A stretch of 64,000 nucleotides of DNA, from contig JACRPQ010000004.1 of the NCBI GenBank assembly GCA_016223135.1, positions 62,001 through 126,000 on the forward strand. The letters run 5' to 3'. Below, piece by piece: positions 41,350 to 49,413 of the stretch (its first letter is position 1; the number at the start of each line of letters is the position of its first letter). The notes beneath the pieces were generated by a model, which was not told the DNA's origin, searched no databases, and saw only the letters and a program-made list of their open reading frames with translations. Position numbers and translations under genes: made by a program. This DNA is from Chloroflexota bacterium (lineage in GTDB: Bacteria > Chloroflexota > Anaerolineae > Anaerolineales > Villigracilaceae).

Positions 41350-43269
41350 ATGAAACCCACCCTGCGCCAACGCCTCGGCTATCAGTTCGATAATTGGATG
41401 TCGCGCGGCACGCCCGCCATGATTTTCATGTTGTTCGGGCTTTCGTTGACCATTGTCGTCATCGCGGGAGCGTTCATCGCGCTGACAGGCATCTCACAGG
41501 GCGGCGAACGTCTCTCCTTTGGCGAAGCCGCTTGGGAAAGCCTGATGCGCACGCTCGACCCCGGCACCATGGGGCAGGATCAGGGCTTGTGGTTTCGCCT
41601 GGTCATGCTGGGCGTGACGCTGGGCGGCATCTTCATCGTCAGCGCGTTGATTGGCGTGCTCAACAACGCCATTCAAGGACACATCGAACGCCTGCGCAAG
41701 GGACGCTCGCGCGTGCTGGAAGCGAACCATACGGTGGCGCTGGGCTGGTCGCCGCAGATTTTCACCATCCTCAACGAGTTGATGATTGCCAACGAAAACC
41801 AGCCTCACGCCCGCATCGTCATCCTGGCGGACGAAGACAAGGTGAAAATGGAGGATGTTATCCGCGAGCGGGTACGGTATCGGGGCAGGACGCGCATCAT
41901 CTGCCGCAGCGGCAGCCCGCTCGACCCGAACGACCTCGAAATTGTCAGCCCGCACACCGCCAAAGCCATCATCGTCCTGCCGCCCGAAACGGACGATCCC
42001 GACGCCGACGTCATCAAGACGGTCATGGCAATCACCAACAACCCAAACCGCCGCCCGCAGCCCTACAACATCGTCGCCTCCATTCGCAAAGCCGAAAATC
42101 TCGATATTCTCCGCATCGTTGGCGAACATGACCATCTCCAAATCGTCTTTACGGAAGAAATGATTGCCCGCGTCGTGGCGCAGACCTCGCGCCAATCGGG
42201 GCTTTCGGTGGTGTACACCGAACTGCTGAACTTCGGCGGCGATGAAATCTACTTCAAGAACGAAACCGAACTGACCGGCAAAACCTTCGGCGAGGCGCTG
42301 TTGATGTACGAAGATTCCTGCCTGCTGGGTCTCCGCAGGGCAGACGGCTCGATCCGCCTCAACCCGCCGATGGATACAACCATCGAGCGCGGCGACCACG
42401 TCATTGCTCTCTCGGAAGATGACAACACGATTCAACTCTCTGCCTATGCAACCGCGCTCGATGCAGGACGAGGGCTGATTCCCGTCAATGAGCGGGTCAT
42501 CCGCTCGAGCCGCACCTCCCCCAACCCTTTGCCCGAAAAATGCCTGATCCTGGGTTGGAATCGCAGCGGCGCCATCATCGTCCGCGAACTGGATGCCTAC
42601 GTTCCTCCCGGCTCACTGCTGACCATCGTCGCGGATATTGACAACATCGAAAAGCAGATTGAAGCGCAGAGCATGCGCACGGTCAATCAAACACTGGACG
42701 TGCGCAAAGGCGACACGACCGACCGCGCCCTGCTCGACAGCCTGCGCATCCATGAGTACGACCATGTCATCGTGCTGGCATACAGCGCCCTCAAGCCTCA
42801 GCAAGCCGACGCCAAGACTCTCGTCACGCTCCTGCACCTGCGCGACATCGCCAAACGCGACGCCACGCCTTTCTCCATCGTCAGCGAAATGCTCGACCTG
42901 CGCAACCGCGAACTCGCCGAAGTTACCCAGGTGGACGACTTCATCGTCAGCGACCATCTCATCAGCCTGATGCTGGCGCAGCTCTCCGAAAACCCCGAAC
43001 TCTACAACATTTTTACGGAAATCTTCGCCCCCCAAGGCGCGGAAATCTACCTCAAGCCCATCGGCGATTATGTGGAAACGGGAACGCCCGTCAACTTCTA
43101 CACGGTGGTCGAAGCGGCGCGCCGCCGCGGCGAAACTGCCATCGGTTACCGCCTCGCCTCCGAAGCCAAAGACGCCTCCCGCGCACACGGCATCCACACC
43201 AACCCGCCCAAATCGCACGAGGTCATCTTCAGCCCTGCCGACAAGGTCATCGTCATCGCCGAAGAATAA
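41350..43269 (+). CDS. CASTOR/POLLUX-like ion channel with two RCK-type domains
   Basis: 639 residues from the ATG at 41350. Two membrane segments (MIFMLFGLSLTIVVIAGAFIAL; LVMLGVTLGGIFIVSALIGVL) flank a pore-like loop with ESLMRTLDPGTMG. LEANHTVALGWSPQIFTIL then opens a Rossmann-like RCK domain; this sequence is the hallmark of the plant CASTOR/POLLUX (DMI1) channel family. A second Rossmann part begins PEKCLILGWNRSGAIIVREL. Bacterial members are potassium or calcium channel candidates; ion and gating ligand are not known. A family A element is inserted right at its stop codon. Confidence 0.82.
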   Translation: MKPTLRQRLGYQFDNWMSRGTPAMIFMLFGLSLTIVVIAGAFIALTGISQGGERLSFGEAAWESLMRTLDPGTMGQDQGLWFRLVMLGVTLGGIFIVSALIGVLNNAIQGHIERLRKGRSRVLEANHTVALGWSPQIFTILNELMIANENQPHARIVILADEDKVKMEDVIRERVRYRGRTRIICRSGSPLDPNDLEIVSPHTAKAIIVLPPETDDPDADVIKTVMAITNNPNRRPQPYNIVASIRKAENLDILRIVGEHDHLQIVFTEEMIARVVAQTSRQSGLSVVYTELLNFGGDEIYFKNETELTGKTFGEALLMYEDSCLLGLRRADGSIRLNPPMDTTIERGDHVIALSEDDNTIQLSAYATALDAGRGLIPVNERVIRSSRTSPNPLPEKCLILGWNRSGAIIVRELDAYVPPGSLLTIVADIDNIEKQIEAQSMRTVNQTLDVRKGDTTDRALLDSLRIHEYDHVIVLAYSALKPQQADAKTLVTLLHLRDIAKRDATPFSIVSEMLDLRNRELAEVTQVDDFIVSDHLISLMLAQLSENPELYNIFTEIFAPQGAEIYLKPIGDYVETGTPVNFYTVVEAARRRGETAIGYRLASEAKDASRAHGIHTNPPKSHEVIFSPADKVIVIAEE

Positions 43270-43273
43270 TCAC

Positions 43274-43357
43274 CTCACCTTACGTAGTTTATTCGTAGCG
43301 TGACATTCATGTCGCCTGAAAACGCGAGATAAATCTCGCGCTACCGTGTAAGGTGAG
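43274..43357. mobile_element. MITE-like element, family A, copy 2
   Basis: 84 bp, CTCACCTTACG.. to ..GTAAGGTGAG, with the CGCGAGATAAATCTCGCG core. Flanks TAATCAC (43267-43273) and TAATCAT (43358-43364) differ only at the last base. The left duplication holds the channel stop TAA and the right one the pxpA stop (TCA on this strand). Confidence 0.75.
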
Positions 43358-43360
43358 TAA

Positions 43361-44086
43361 TCATAACGCTCGCACCTCGATCCCAGCCGCCGCCAGCGCC
43401 TCCCGCACCCGGCGCGCATTCTCCGCCGCGCGCGGATGATCGCCGTGCAGGCACAACGTCTCCACGCGCACGCGCCTGCCGCCAAACGTCACCCCATACC
43501 GCGCGAGTTCAAGCGCGTGAGCCGCCACCTCCTCCGGCGACTCGATGATGGCATGCGGCTCTTTGCGTGAGACCAGCGTCCCATCGGGATTGTAGTTACG
43601 GTCCGGGAAACCTTCATTGGCGACGTTCAAGCCCGCCGCGACTCCCGCCTCGACCAACCCGCAGCCTGCCAGCCCAACCAAAATCAACTCCCCGCCGACA
43701 GCCTTCACCGCGCGCGCGATGGCATTTGCCAATTCCTGCTCCCTTGCTGCCTGGTTATACAACGCCCCATGCGGCTTGACATGACGCAGCGTCACGCCCT
43801 CGGCGCGCGCAATCTCCGCCAGCGCCTGCACCTGTTCCCGCACCAGCGCCTCCACCTCCTCCGCCGGCAGCGACATCTCGCGCCGCCCAAACCCTTCCCG
43901 GTCCCGCCAGCCCGGATGCACCCCCACCGCCACGCCGTAACGCTTCGCCAGCCTCACAGTCTCGCGCATGGTGACCGCATCGCCTGCATGGAATCCGCAG
44001 GCGATGTTCGCAGACGTAATGTAAGGCATGATGTCTACATCGCTGCCGATGCCTTCGCCCATGTCACAGTTGAGGTCAATCTTCAT
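43361..44086 (-). CDS. pxpA: 5-oxoprolinase subunit A (LamB/YcsF family)
   Basis: 241 residues. It begins MKIDLNCDMGEG and contains SANIACGFHAGD, GVHPGWRDREGFGRR, HVKPHGALYN and LCLHGDHP, the conserved stretches of LamB/YcsF. With PxpB and PxpC it opens the 5-oxoproline ring using ATP to give glutamate. It starts directly after the pxpC stop and is the last gene of rlmD-pxpB-pxpC-pxpA. Its stop codon lies within the target duplication of the adjoining family A element. Confidence 0.93.
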   Translation of the reverse strand: MKIDLNCDMGEGIGSDVDIMPYITSANIACGFHAGDAVTMRETVRLAKRYGVAVGVHPGWRDREGFGRREMSLPAEEVEALVREQVQALAEIARAEGVTLRHVKPHGALYNQAAREQELANAIARAVKAVGGELILVGLAGCGLVEAGVAAGLNVANEGFPDRNYNPDGTLVSRKEPHAIIESPEEVAAHALELARYGVTFGGRRVRVETLCLHGDHPRAAENARRVREALAAAGIEVRAL

Positions 44087-45031
44087 TTACTCCTCCACGA
44101 TCCTCTCCAACTTCTTCATCATCTCCCGATACTTCTTCTGCGCCTTTCCCGCCGTCGTCCGCTGAAAACGGATTTTACTTTTCCCCGGCACACACTGCGC
44201 CAGCAAAGGCAGATCGGCGCTGATCACTGCGCCAATTTTGGGATACCCGCCCGTCGTCGGGCAATCTGCCATCATGATGATGGGCTGTCCGCCGGCGGGA
44301 ACTTGGATGGCGCCCATCGCCATCCCCTCGGAGAGCAGTTCGGCTTTTCTGCGATGTGTCAACGCGGGACCTTCGAGGCGGTAGCCCATGCGGTCGGATG
44401 CCGGGCTGAGTGTGTATTCATGCGATAGGAATGCCGCGATACTTTCCTCTGTGAAATACTCGTCTTGTGGACCGAGGATGACATCCAGGGTCGGATTGTC
44501 GGCATAAGCGGGCTGCGCCGGGGTGGGCAGACTCCGCGCGGCAAGGTCGGTGAGAGGACGGGGCGGCGCGCCAGCCTTCAGTACATCGCCGGCTTGCAGG
44601 CGTCTGCCGTCGAGTCCGCCAAAGGGACCGCGCAGGTAGGTTGAGGCGGAACCAAGTGTCGGCGGAGTCTGAACGCCGCCCGCGACGGCGAGGTACGCCC
44701 ACATGCCGGCATCCAGTTTGTCGAGTCGAATCGTCCAGCCGCCGCGCACGTAGTACGAACTCCAGAGCGGGAAGTCCCAGATGTAAATCGAGAGGGAATA
44801 ACCGCTGCCTGCAACTGCAATCACACAATCGCGCAGGGCGCGCAGGGTGATTCCGCCCAAACCGATTTCGACGGCGGCAGCGCCAGGGTCATTGCCTGCC
44901 AGGCGGTTCGCGGCGCGGAAGGCAAACCAGTCCATCGGACCCGAGACTGGCACGCCGAATTTCCTCCAGCCAATGCGTCCGGCATCCTGTAGGGTGGCTA
45001 AACCGTTGACTTCGATGATTGCGAGCGACAT
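44087..45031 (-). CDS. pxpC: 5-oxoprolinase subunit C (biotin-dependent carboxyltransferase/KipA family)
   Basis: 314 residues. Conserved parts: GLATLQDAGRIGWRKFGVPVSGPMD, FRAANRLAGNDPGAAAVEI, GPQDEYFTEE, SDRMGYRLEG, EGMAMGAIQVPAGGQPIIMMADCPTTGGYPKIG. The subunit belongs to the allophanate-hydrolase-2/KipA family and works with PxpB in the oxoprolinase. It lies 2 bases after pxpB and abuts pxpA without a gap. Confidence 0.93.
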   Translation of the reverse strand: MSLAIIEVNGLATLQDAGRIGWRKFGVPVSGPMDWFAFRAANRLAGNDPGAAAVEIGLGGITLRALRDCVIAVAGSGYSLSIYIWDFPLWSSYYVRGGWTIRLDKLDAGMWAYLAVAGGVQTPPTLGSASTYLRGPFGGLDGRRLQAGDVLKAGAPPRPLTDLAARSLPTPAQPAYADNPTLDVILGPQDEYFTEESIAAFLSHEYTLSPASDRMGYRLEGPALTHRRKAELLSEGMAMGAIQVPAGGQPIIMMADCPTTGGYPKIGAVISADLPLLAQCVPGKSKIRFQRTTAGKAQKKYREMMKKLERIVEE

Positions 45032-45033
45032 TT

Positions 45034-45681
45034 TTACACGGGTACAAACTTCACTTCATCGCCCGGCGCAAACAGGAAGGGCGCATCGGCGCGGGGGTTG
45101 AACAGCGTCAGCGGCGTCCAGCCGATGAGATGCCAGCCGCCCGGCGAATCGAGCGGGTAGATGCCGGTCTGCGCGCCGGCGATGGCGACCGTCCCGGCGC
45201 GGACGCGGGTGCGCGGCGTCGCCAGACGCGGCATGACCAGCGCCTTGTCGAGTTCCCCCATGTACGGGAAGCCCGGCGTAAAGCCCATCATGAAAACCGT
45301 GTAGGTTCGCTGCGTGTGCAGGCGAATGACCTCCTCAACGCGCAGGCGGCAATGACGCGCAACGGATTCCAAATCCACGCCGAACTCGCCGCCGTATCGC
45401 ACAGGAACATCGATTTGCCGCGGCTTTCGAGCGGCGGCTGTCTCCCCTTGAGCAAGTTTCTCGCGCAAAAAATCCTTCACCTGCGCAAACGAAACGATGA
45501 GCGGGTCATAATGCACGAGCAGGGTTGCGTAGGCAGGGACGGTTTCGATGACCCCAGGGATTGAAGAAGCCTCGATGAGATGCGCCAGCGCGTGAATGCG
45601 CTGATTGACCTTGAAATCCATCTCGTTTCCCCATTGAACCAGCATGGCTGAATCGCCGAGCGGCAGGATGCGCGGCTTCAT
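45034..45681 (-). CDS. pxpB: 5-oxoprolinase subunit B (KipI/allophanate hydrolase 1 family)
   Basis: 215 residues from the ATG at 45681, which overlaps the rlmD stop (ATGA at 45678-45681). Conserved parts: ILPLGDSAMLVQWG, IETVPAYATLLVHYDP, VDVPVRYGGEFGVDLE, FMMGFTPGFPYMGEL, VAGTVAIAGAQTGIYPLDSPGGWHLIG with slight variation. It pairs with PxpC. The frame continues upstream inside rlmD, but homology begins at MKPRILPLGD. Confidence 0.93.
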   Translation of the reverse strand: MKPRILPLGDSAMLVQWGNEMDFKVNQRIHALAHLIEASSIPGVIETVPAYATLLVHYDPLIVSFAQVKDFLREKLAQGETAAARKPRQIDVPVRYGGEFGVDLESVARHCRLRVEEVIRLHTQRTYTVFMMGFTPGFPYMGELDKALVMPRLATPRTRVRAGTVAIAGAQTGIYPLDSPGGWHLIGWTPLTLFNPRADAPFLFAPGDEVKFVPV

Positions 45682-46916
45682 CGTTCGAACAAGCTGATGC
45701 TCTCGATGTGATACGTCTGCGGGAACATATCGAACGGCGTTACATCCTTCAATTTGTATCCCCCATTGATCAGCCGCGCCGCATCGCGCGCCAGCGTGGA
45801 CGGGTCGCAGGAGACGTAGGCGACGATGCGCGGATTCCACTTTAGGATTCCATCCACGACCGCCTTATCCAAGCCCGCGCGCGGCGGGTCAACCAGGACG
45901 ATATCCGGCTGCGCTTCGAGATGCGGAATCACCGCCTCTGCCTCAGCCTCGTAAAGTTCCACGTTCCCGAACTCATCCAGATTCACGGCGAAATCCTCGC
46001 AGGCAGATTCTGACGACTCGATGCCGATGAGACGCCCACAGCGGGGTGCGAGAAAGGCGCTGAAGAGACCGACGCCGCAATAGACATCGAGAACCGTGTG
46101 GGAAGTGGTGATTGGTAAATGAGCAATGAGATGTTCCACCATTTTCTCCGCCATGACGGTGTTGACCTGAAAGAACGACGCGGCGGAGACTTTGAAATCG
46201 CGTCCCAGCACGCGCATCAGGATATGGTCGCTGCCTGCCATGACTACCGCATTGCCCTCATAGAGATGCACCACCGAAACATCCGCTTCGATTCCCAAAT
46301 CGGGCGGTTCGGGGGAGTCGGATTCGAGGATGAGCATCCGCTCGCCGTCCGCGCCGAGGCGCAGGGAGACGCGCTCGATGCCCGTGCGCGGCTCAAAGTC
46401 GAGTTGGGTCCAGAGCTCGTTGATGGGAATTTCGGGAAGATGGCATTCGGTAATTTCCATCACTCCTCCCCCCTCTCCCTGCAGAAGAGGGGAAACGTAG
46501 CCCAATTGACCTTCATCGGTCAAATGAAACTGCACATGATTGCGGTAATTCCACGGCTGCGGCGACGCCACCACCGGCTGAACGGGCGGGTTCTCGATTT
46601 TGCCAATGCGCTGGAGTTGGTCAATGAGAATGCTTCGCTTTGCCTGCAATTGTCTTTCGTAGGGGAGATGTTGGTAATGACATCCGCCGCACACGCCGAA
46701 ATGTTTGCACTTGGCTTCTATCCGTTCTGGCGAAGGTTCGATAATCTCCACAATTTCCCCGCGGGCGAAATTCTTCTTCTCCTCCGTCAGCCTCACGCGC
46801 ACCCGCTCCCCCGGCAGCCCAAATGGGACGAAGACCGCGCGATTGTCGGGCAGGCGTCCCATCGCCTCGCCGCCGTAGGTCAGTTTTTCGAGTTGAATGT
46901 CGAAGGTTGGGGTCAT
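45678..46916 (-). CDS. 23S rRNA (uracil-5-)-methyltransferase RumA/RlmD-like
   Basis: 412 residues. A TRAM domain (1-60) is followed by a 4Fe-4S cluster site with C70, C76, C79 and C158. The SAM fold has LDVYCGVGLFSAF, VDPPRAGLDKAVVDG and the nucleophile region SCDPSTLARD. It methylates a uridine (23S rRNA U1939 or U747 type). Residues about 143-151 (PLLQGEGGG) are encoded by a CTCCCCCCTCTCCCTGCAG stretch that resembles a dispersed repeat and sits at a loop before C158. First gene of a unit with pxpBCA, linked by an ATGA overlap. Confidence 0.9.
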   Translation of the reverse strand: MTPTFDIQLEKLTYGGEAMGRLPDNRAVFVPFGLPGERVRVRLTEEKKNFARGEIVEIIEPSPERIEAKCKHFGVCGGCHYQHLPYERQLQAKRSILIDQLQRIGKIENPPVQPVVASPQPWNYRNHVQFHLTDEGQLGYVSPLLQGEGGGVMEITECHLPEIPINELWTQLDFEPRTGIERVSLRLGADGERMLILESDSPEPPDLGIEADVSVVHLYEGNAVVMAGSDHILMRVLGRDFKVSAASFFQVNTVMAEKMVEHLIAHLPITTSHTVLDVYCGVGLFSAFLAPRCGRLIGIESSESACEDFAVNLDEFGNVELYEAEAEAVIPHLEAQPDIVLVDPPRAGLDKAVVDGILKWNPRIVAYVSCDPSTLARDAARLINGGYKLKDVTPFDMFPQTYHIESISLFER

Positions 46917-47186
46917 TTCATTGTCAAAGGTCTAACGTCGAAAGTCGGTTCAATTGTGGAAATTTTCTGCATCAAGCGTACTAAACTCTCGAAGGACGGG
47001 ATTGTTTTTGTATTCTCTTTGCAACAACAATGCGCCAATCCACATTTGAAATCGCAAAAGGTATTTTTTTAGCGAATAAGGCTTGGGAAAATTCTTGTTC
47101 ATAATCGCATTATAAACTGTTGGAAAGAAAAAGGAGCTCGATGAATTCAATTCACCAAGCTCCAACGTTTGACTTTCGACGTTCGA
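46917..47186. other. Gap between divergent-convergent neighbours with an outer inverted repeat
   Basis: CTAACGTCGAAAGTC (about 46932-46946) matches GACTTTCGACGTTCG (about 47171-47185) as an inverted pair, enclosing AT-richer DNA. TATAAA-like sequence on the minus strand near 47110 could be a promoter for rlmD. No gene is seen. Confidence 0.4.
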
Positions 47187-48254
47187 CTACTTCTTCAAAT
47201 ATTCTTCCATCGCGGCGAGCAGTTTCTCAATGTCGGTCATCTGAATCTCGCCCATGTGCGCAATGCGGAAGGTCGTCTCCTTGATGGGACCGTAGCCGCC
47301 GGCAATGCGCATTTCGCGCTGTTTGAGGAAAGTGTTCAAGTCCGAGACGTTGATGCCGCGCTCGTTTTTGATGGTGGTGACCGTCTGCGAACGATAGCCC
47401 GGCGGCGCGTACATCGAGAGGTCGTGCGCCTCCGCCCATTCCTGCACGCGCTTTGCCATTGCGGAATGACGCGCGAAGCGGTTGTCGAGTCCCTCCGCAA
47501 GGATGCGGTCGAGTTGGAAGTCGAGGGCGTAGATGAGGGACATGGCGGGAGTCGCGGGGGAGGAATCCTTCAGGCGGTGCTTCTCCATGCGGACGAGGTC
47601 GAAGTACCAGCCGCGATTCTCGACGGTTTTGGCTTTTTCCATTGCGCGGTCGGAGACGGCGCCCAAGCCCAAGCCCGGCGGCAGGGCGAGGCATTTTTGT
47701 GAGGAGGTCAGCACCATGTCGAGCCCCCAAGCGTCCATTTCGATTTTCGCGCCGCCCAGCGATGAGACGGCATCCACGAGGATGAGCGTATCGGGGGAGA
47801 CGGCTCGAACCGCCTCCGCAATTTCCTTCACAGGATTTTGCATCCCGGTGGAAGTTTCGTTGTGGACGACGGTCAGGGCTTCGAATCCGCCTTTTCGGAC
47901 GGTATCTGCTATCCGTTCGGGAGAGGCGGGCGTGTCCCAGTCGAAGGTGAGTTTTTCGGCTTCCTTGCCGTTCGAAACGGCGACCTCGTACCAGCGGTCT
48001 GCAAAAGCGCCGTTGACCACCGAAAGCACGCGCCGCTGAACAAAGTTGCGGATGGCGGCTTCCTGCAAGCCAGTGCCGGAGGAGGCGGTGAGGAAGACGC
48101 GGTATTGGGTGTAGAAAACCTGCTGCGCCTTTTCGGCGGCGCGGCGGTAGATGGCTTCGAATTCCTTGCTGCGATGCGGCAGCATGGGCTTGGCTTGCGC
48201 CTGCAAGACTTCATCGGCGACATCCACCGGACCGGGAACAAACATGCGGGACAT
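47187..48254 (-). CDS. Class V aminotransferase (alanine-glyoxylate/serine-pyruvate type)
   Basis: 355 residues from the ATG at 48254 (GGAG upstream). The PLP lysine is K187 in TSSQKCLALPPG, with D161 in LVDAVSSLGG and the phosphate-binding SSGTGLQEA (58-66). FVPGPVDVADEV at the start is the family entry motif. Likely reactions are serine or alanine:glyoxylate or pyruvate transamination; the exact donor is not resolved. It lies 41 bases downstream of the small membrane gene on the same strand. Confidence 0.88.
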   Translation of the reverse strand: MSRMFVPGPVDVADEVLQAQAKPMLPHRSKEFEAIYRRAAEKAQQVFYTQYRVFLTASSGTGLQEAAIRNFVQRRVLSVVNGAFADRWYEVAVSNGKEAEKLTFDWDTPASPERIADTVRKGGFEALTVVHNETSTGMQNPVKEIAEAVRAVSPDTLILVDAVSSLGGAKIEMDAWGLDMVLTSSQKCLALPPGLGLGAVSDRAMEKAKTVENRGWYFDLVRMEKHRLKDSSPATPAMSLIYALDFQLDRILAEGLDNRFARHSAMAKRVQEWAEAHDLSMYAPPGYRSQTVTTIKNERGINVSDLNTFLKQREMRIAGGYGPIKETTFRIAHMGEIQMTDIEKLLAAMEEYLKK

Positions 48255-48295
48255 GATCACTCCATGTAGGGCGGCATCCATGCCGCCTTACGTTC

Positions 48296-48463
48296 TTATT
48301 TCAGGAAGAACGAAATGACGATCAGGACGACGATAAAGAAACCAGCCAGCGTGCCAATGCGGGTGAGGTCTTTCTTCACGTCCGAGTAATCGGGGTTGAA
48401 CTCCGTGCGGCTCGATGCGGAAGACACACTGACGGTTGGGGTTCGTTTGTTATTCTTTGCCAT
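48296..48463 (-). CDS. Small single-span membrane protein next to the sortase
   Basis: 55 residues, ATG at 48463. Its ribosome site AAGGAG overlaps the stop codon of the sortase gene, so translation of the two is linked. A polar N terminus (KRTPTVSVSSASSRTEFNPDYSDVKKDLTRIG) leads to one C-terminal membrane helix (TLAGFFIVVLIVISFFL). No family is recognised. Tail-anchored shape and tight coupling suggest it works with the sortase or the membrane machinery around it. Confidence 0.65.
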   Translation of the reverse strand: MAKNNKRTPTVSVSSASSRTEFNPDYSDVKKDLTRIGTLAGFFIVVLIVISFFLK

Positions 48464-48474
48464 TTTTTTACTCC

Positions 48475-49362
48475 TTAATTTTGCAACCGCGCAAAGACGA
48501 CAATGCGCTGATTGTTGACAAGATATGGATAGCATGAGATCAAGGTTGCCGTGGGGCTGCCGGTGGGCGCCATCACCTCCACCGCCGTCGGCTCGACGAT
48601 GACAGTGCGTTCCACCACATACACGTACTGCCGCTGTTGGGTGTAGATGATGATTTGGTCGCCTGGCGCCAGCCGGTCGAGGTGACGGAAGATCTCGCCA
48701 TAGACATCATTATGCGCCGAGAGCACCACGTTGCCGTTCTGCCCCGGGTTCGCCGAGCCGATGTTCTGCCCCACGCCCTTCTTCAACTGCTCCCAGCCGT
48801 CGCCCTGCACAATCGGCGCATCCACGTTGATGGCGGGGATTTGAATGCGGATCGCCTGGTCGGGCGCGGGCGTGGGGATGGGCAGGTTCGCCAGCGACTG
48901 CACCATCGGGCGCAAATGCTCTGGGATTTCGGCGTCGTTGGGGCGGGTGTTGCCGAAGGCATCGGGCGGCGTATGTCCCGAAGGCAGCACCACCGCCATG
49001 ACCAGCGGGGTGGGGGTGAACGTCTCCTGAATGAGGGCGGAGGCAACCTCTTCGTTCAACTCGCGCAGGATGCCCAAACCGCTGATGAGGACGCCCACCA
49101 GACCCATCACTGCCAGGACTTCCACCGCCAAGAGGAGCCGGTCAAAGACCCGGCGGCGCGTCGAAACCTGGACTGGAGGCTGGTCGCTGGAACCCTCGAG
49201 CGTATCCACCACCGGAGCAATGGGCTCAGGTTCCACGTCCACCACGCGCCCGGTCCGTTTGAAGTGTTCCAGGCGTTCGCGCCGTGCGCCGCGCCGTTTT
49301 TCGATCAGCAGGCGGCGCAGTTCTTCCACAGAAAGTTCTTCGGGGGCTTTTCGTCTTGGCAT
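48475..49362 (-). CDS. Membrane-anchored sortase
   Basis: 295 residues. A basic N terminus (MPRRKAPEELSVEELRRLL) is followed by one membrane span (about 75-98), a linker and the sortase domain (about 168-292). The catalytic residues H217 (LSAHND), C277 (TLISCYPY) and R286 (QRIVVF) are present. PAINVDAPIVQGDGW is the usual early strand. Sortases cleave LPxTG-like motifs and join proteins to the wall or to each other. It is a candidate partner for the LPATG of the giant protein, although that protein has its own sortase domain. Confidence 0.9.
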   Translation of the reverse strand: MPRRKAPEELSVEELRRLLIEKRRGARRERLEHFKRTGRVVDVEPEPIAPVVDTLEGSSDQPPVQVSTRRRVFDRLLLAVEVLAVMGLVGVLISGLGILRELNEEVASALIQETFTPTPLVMAVVLPSGHTPPDAFGNTRPNDAEIPEHLRPMVQSLANLPIPTPAPDQAIRIQIPAINVDAPIVQGDGWEQLKKGVGQNIGSANPGQNGNVVLSAHNDVYGEIFRHLDRLAPGDQIIIYTQQRQYVYVVERTVIVEPTAVEVMAPTGSPTATLISCYPYLVNNQRIVVFARLQN

Positions 49363-49413
49363 GGCGAGGGGATTATACCGCTGTTGCCCGCCTCACCGTT
49401 TCCCATTCAGCGT

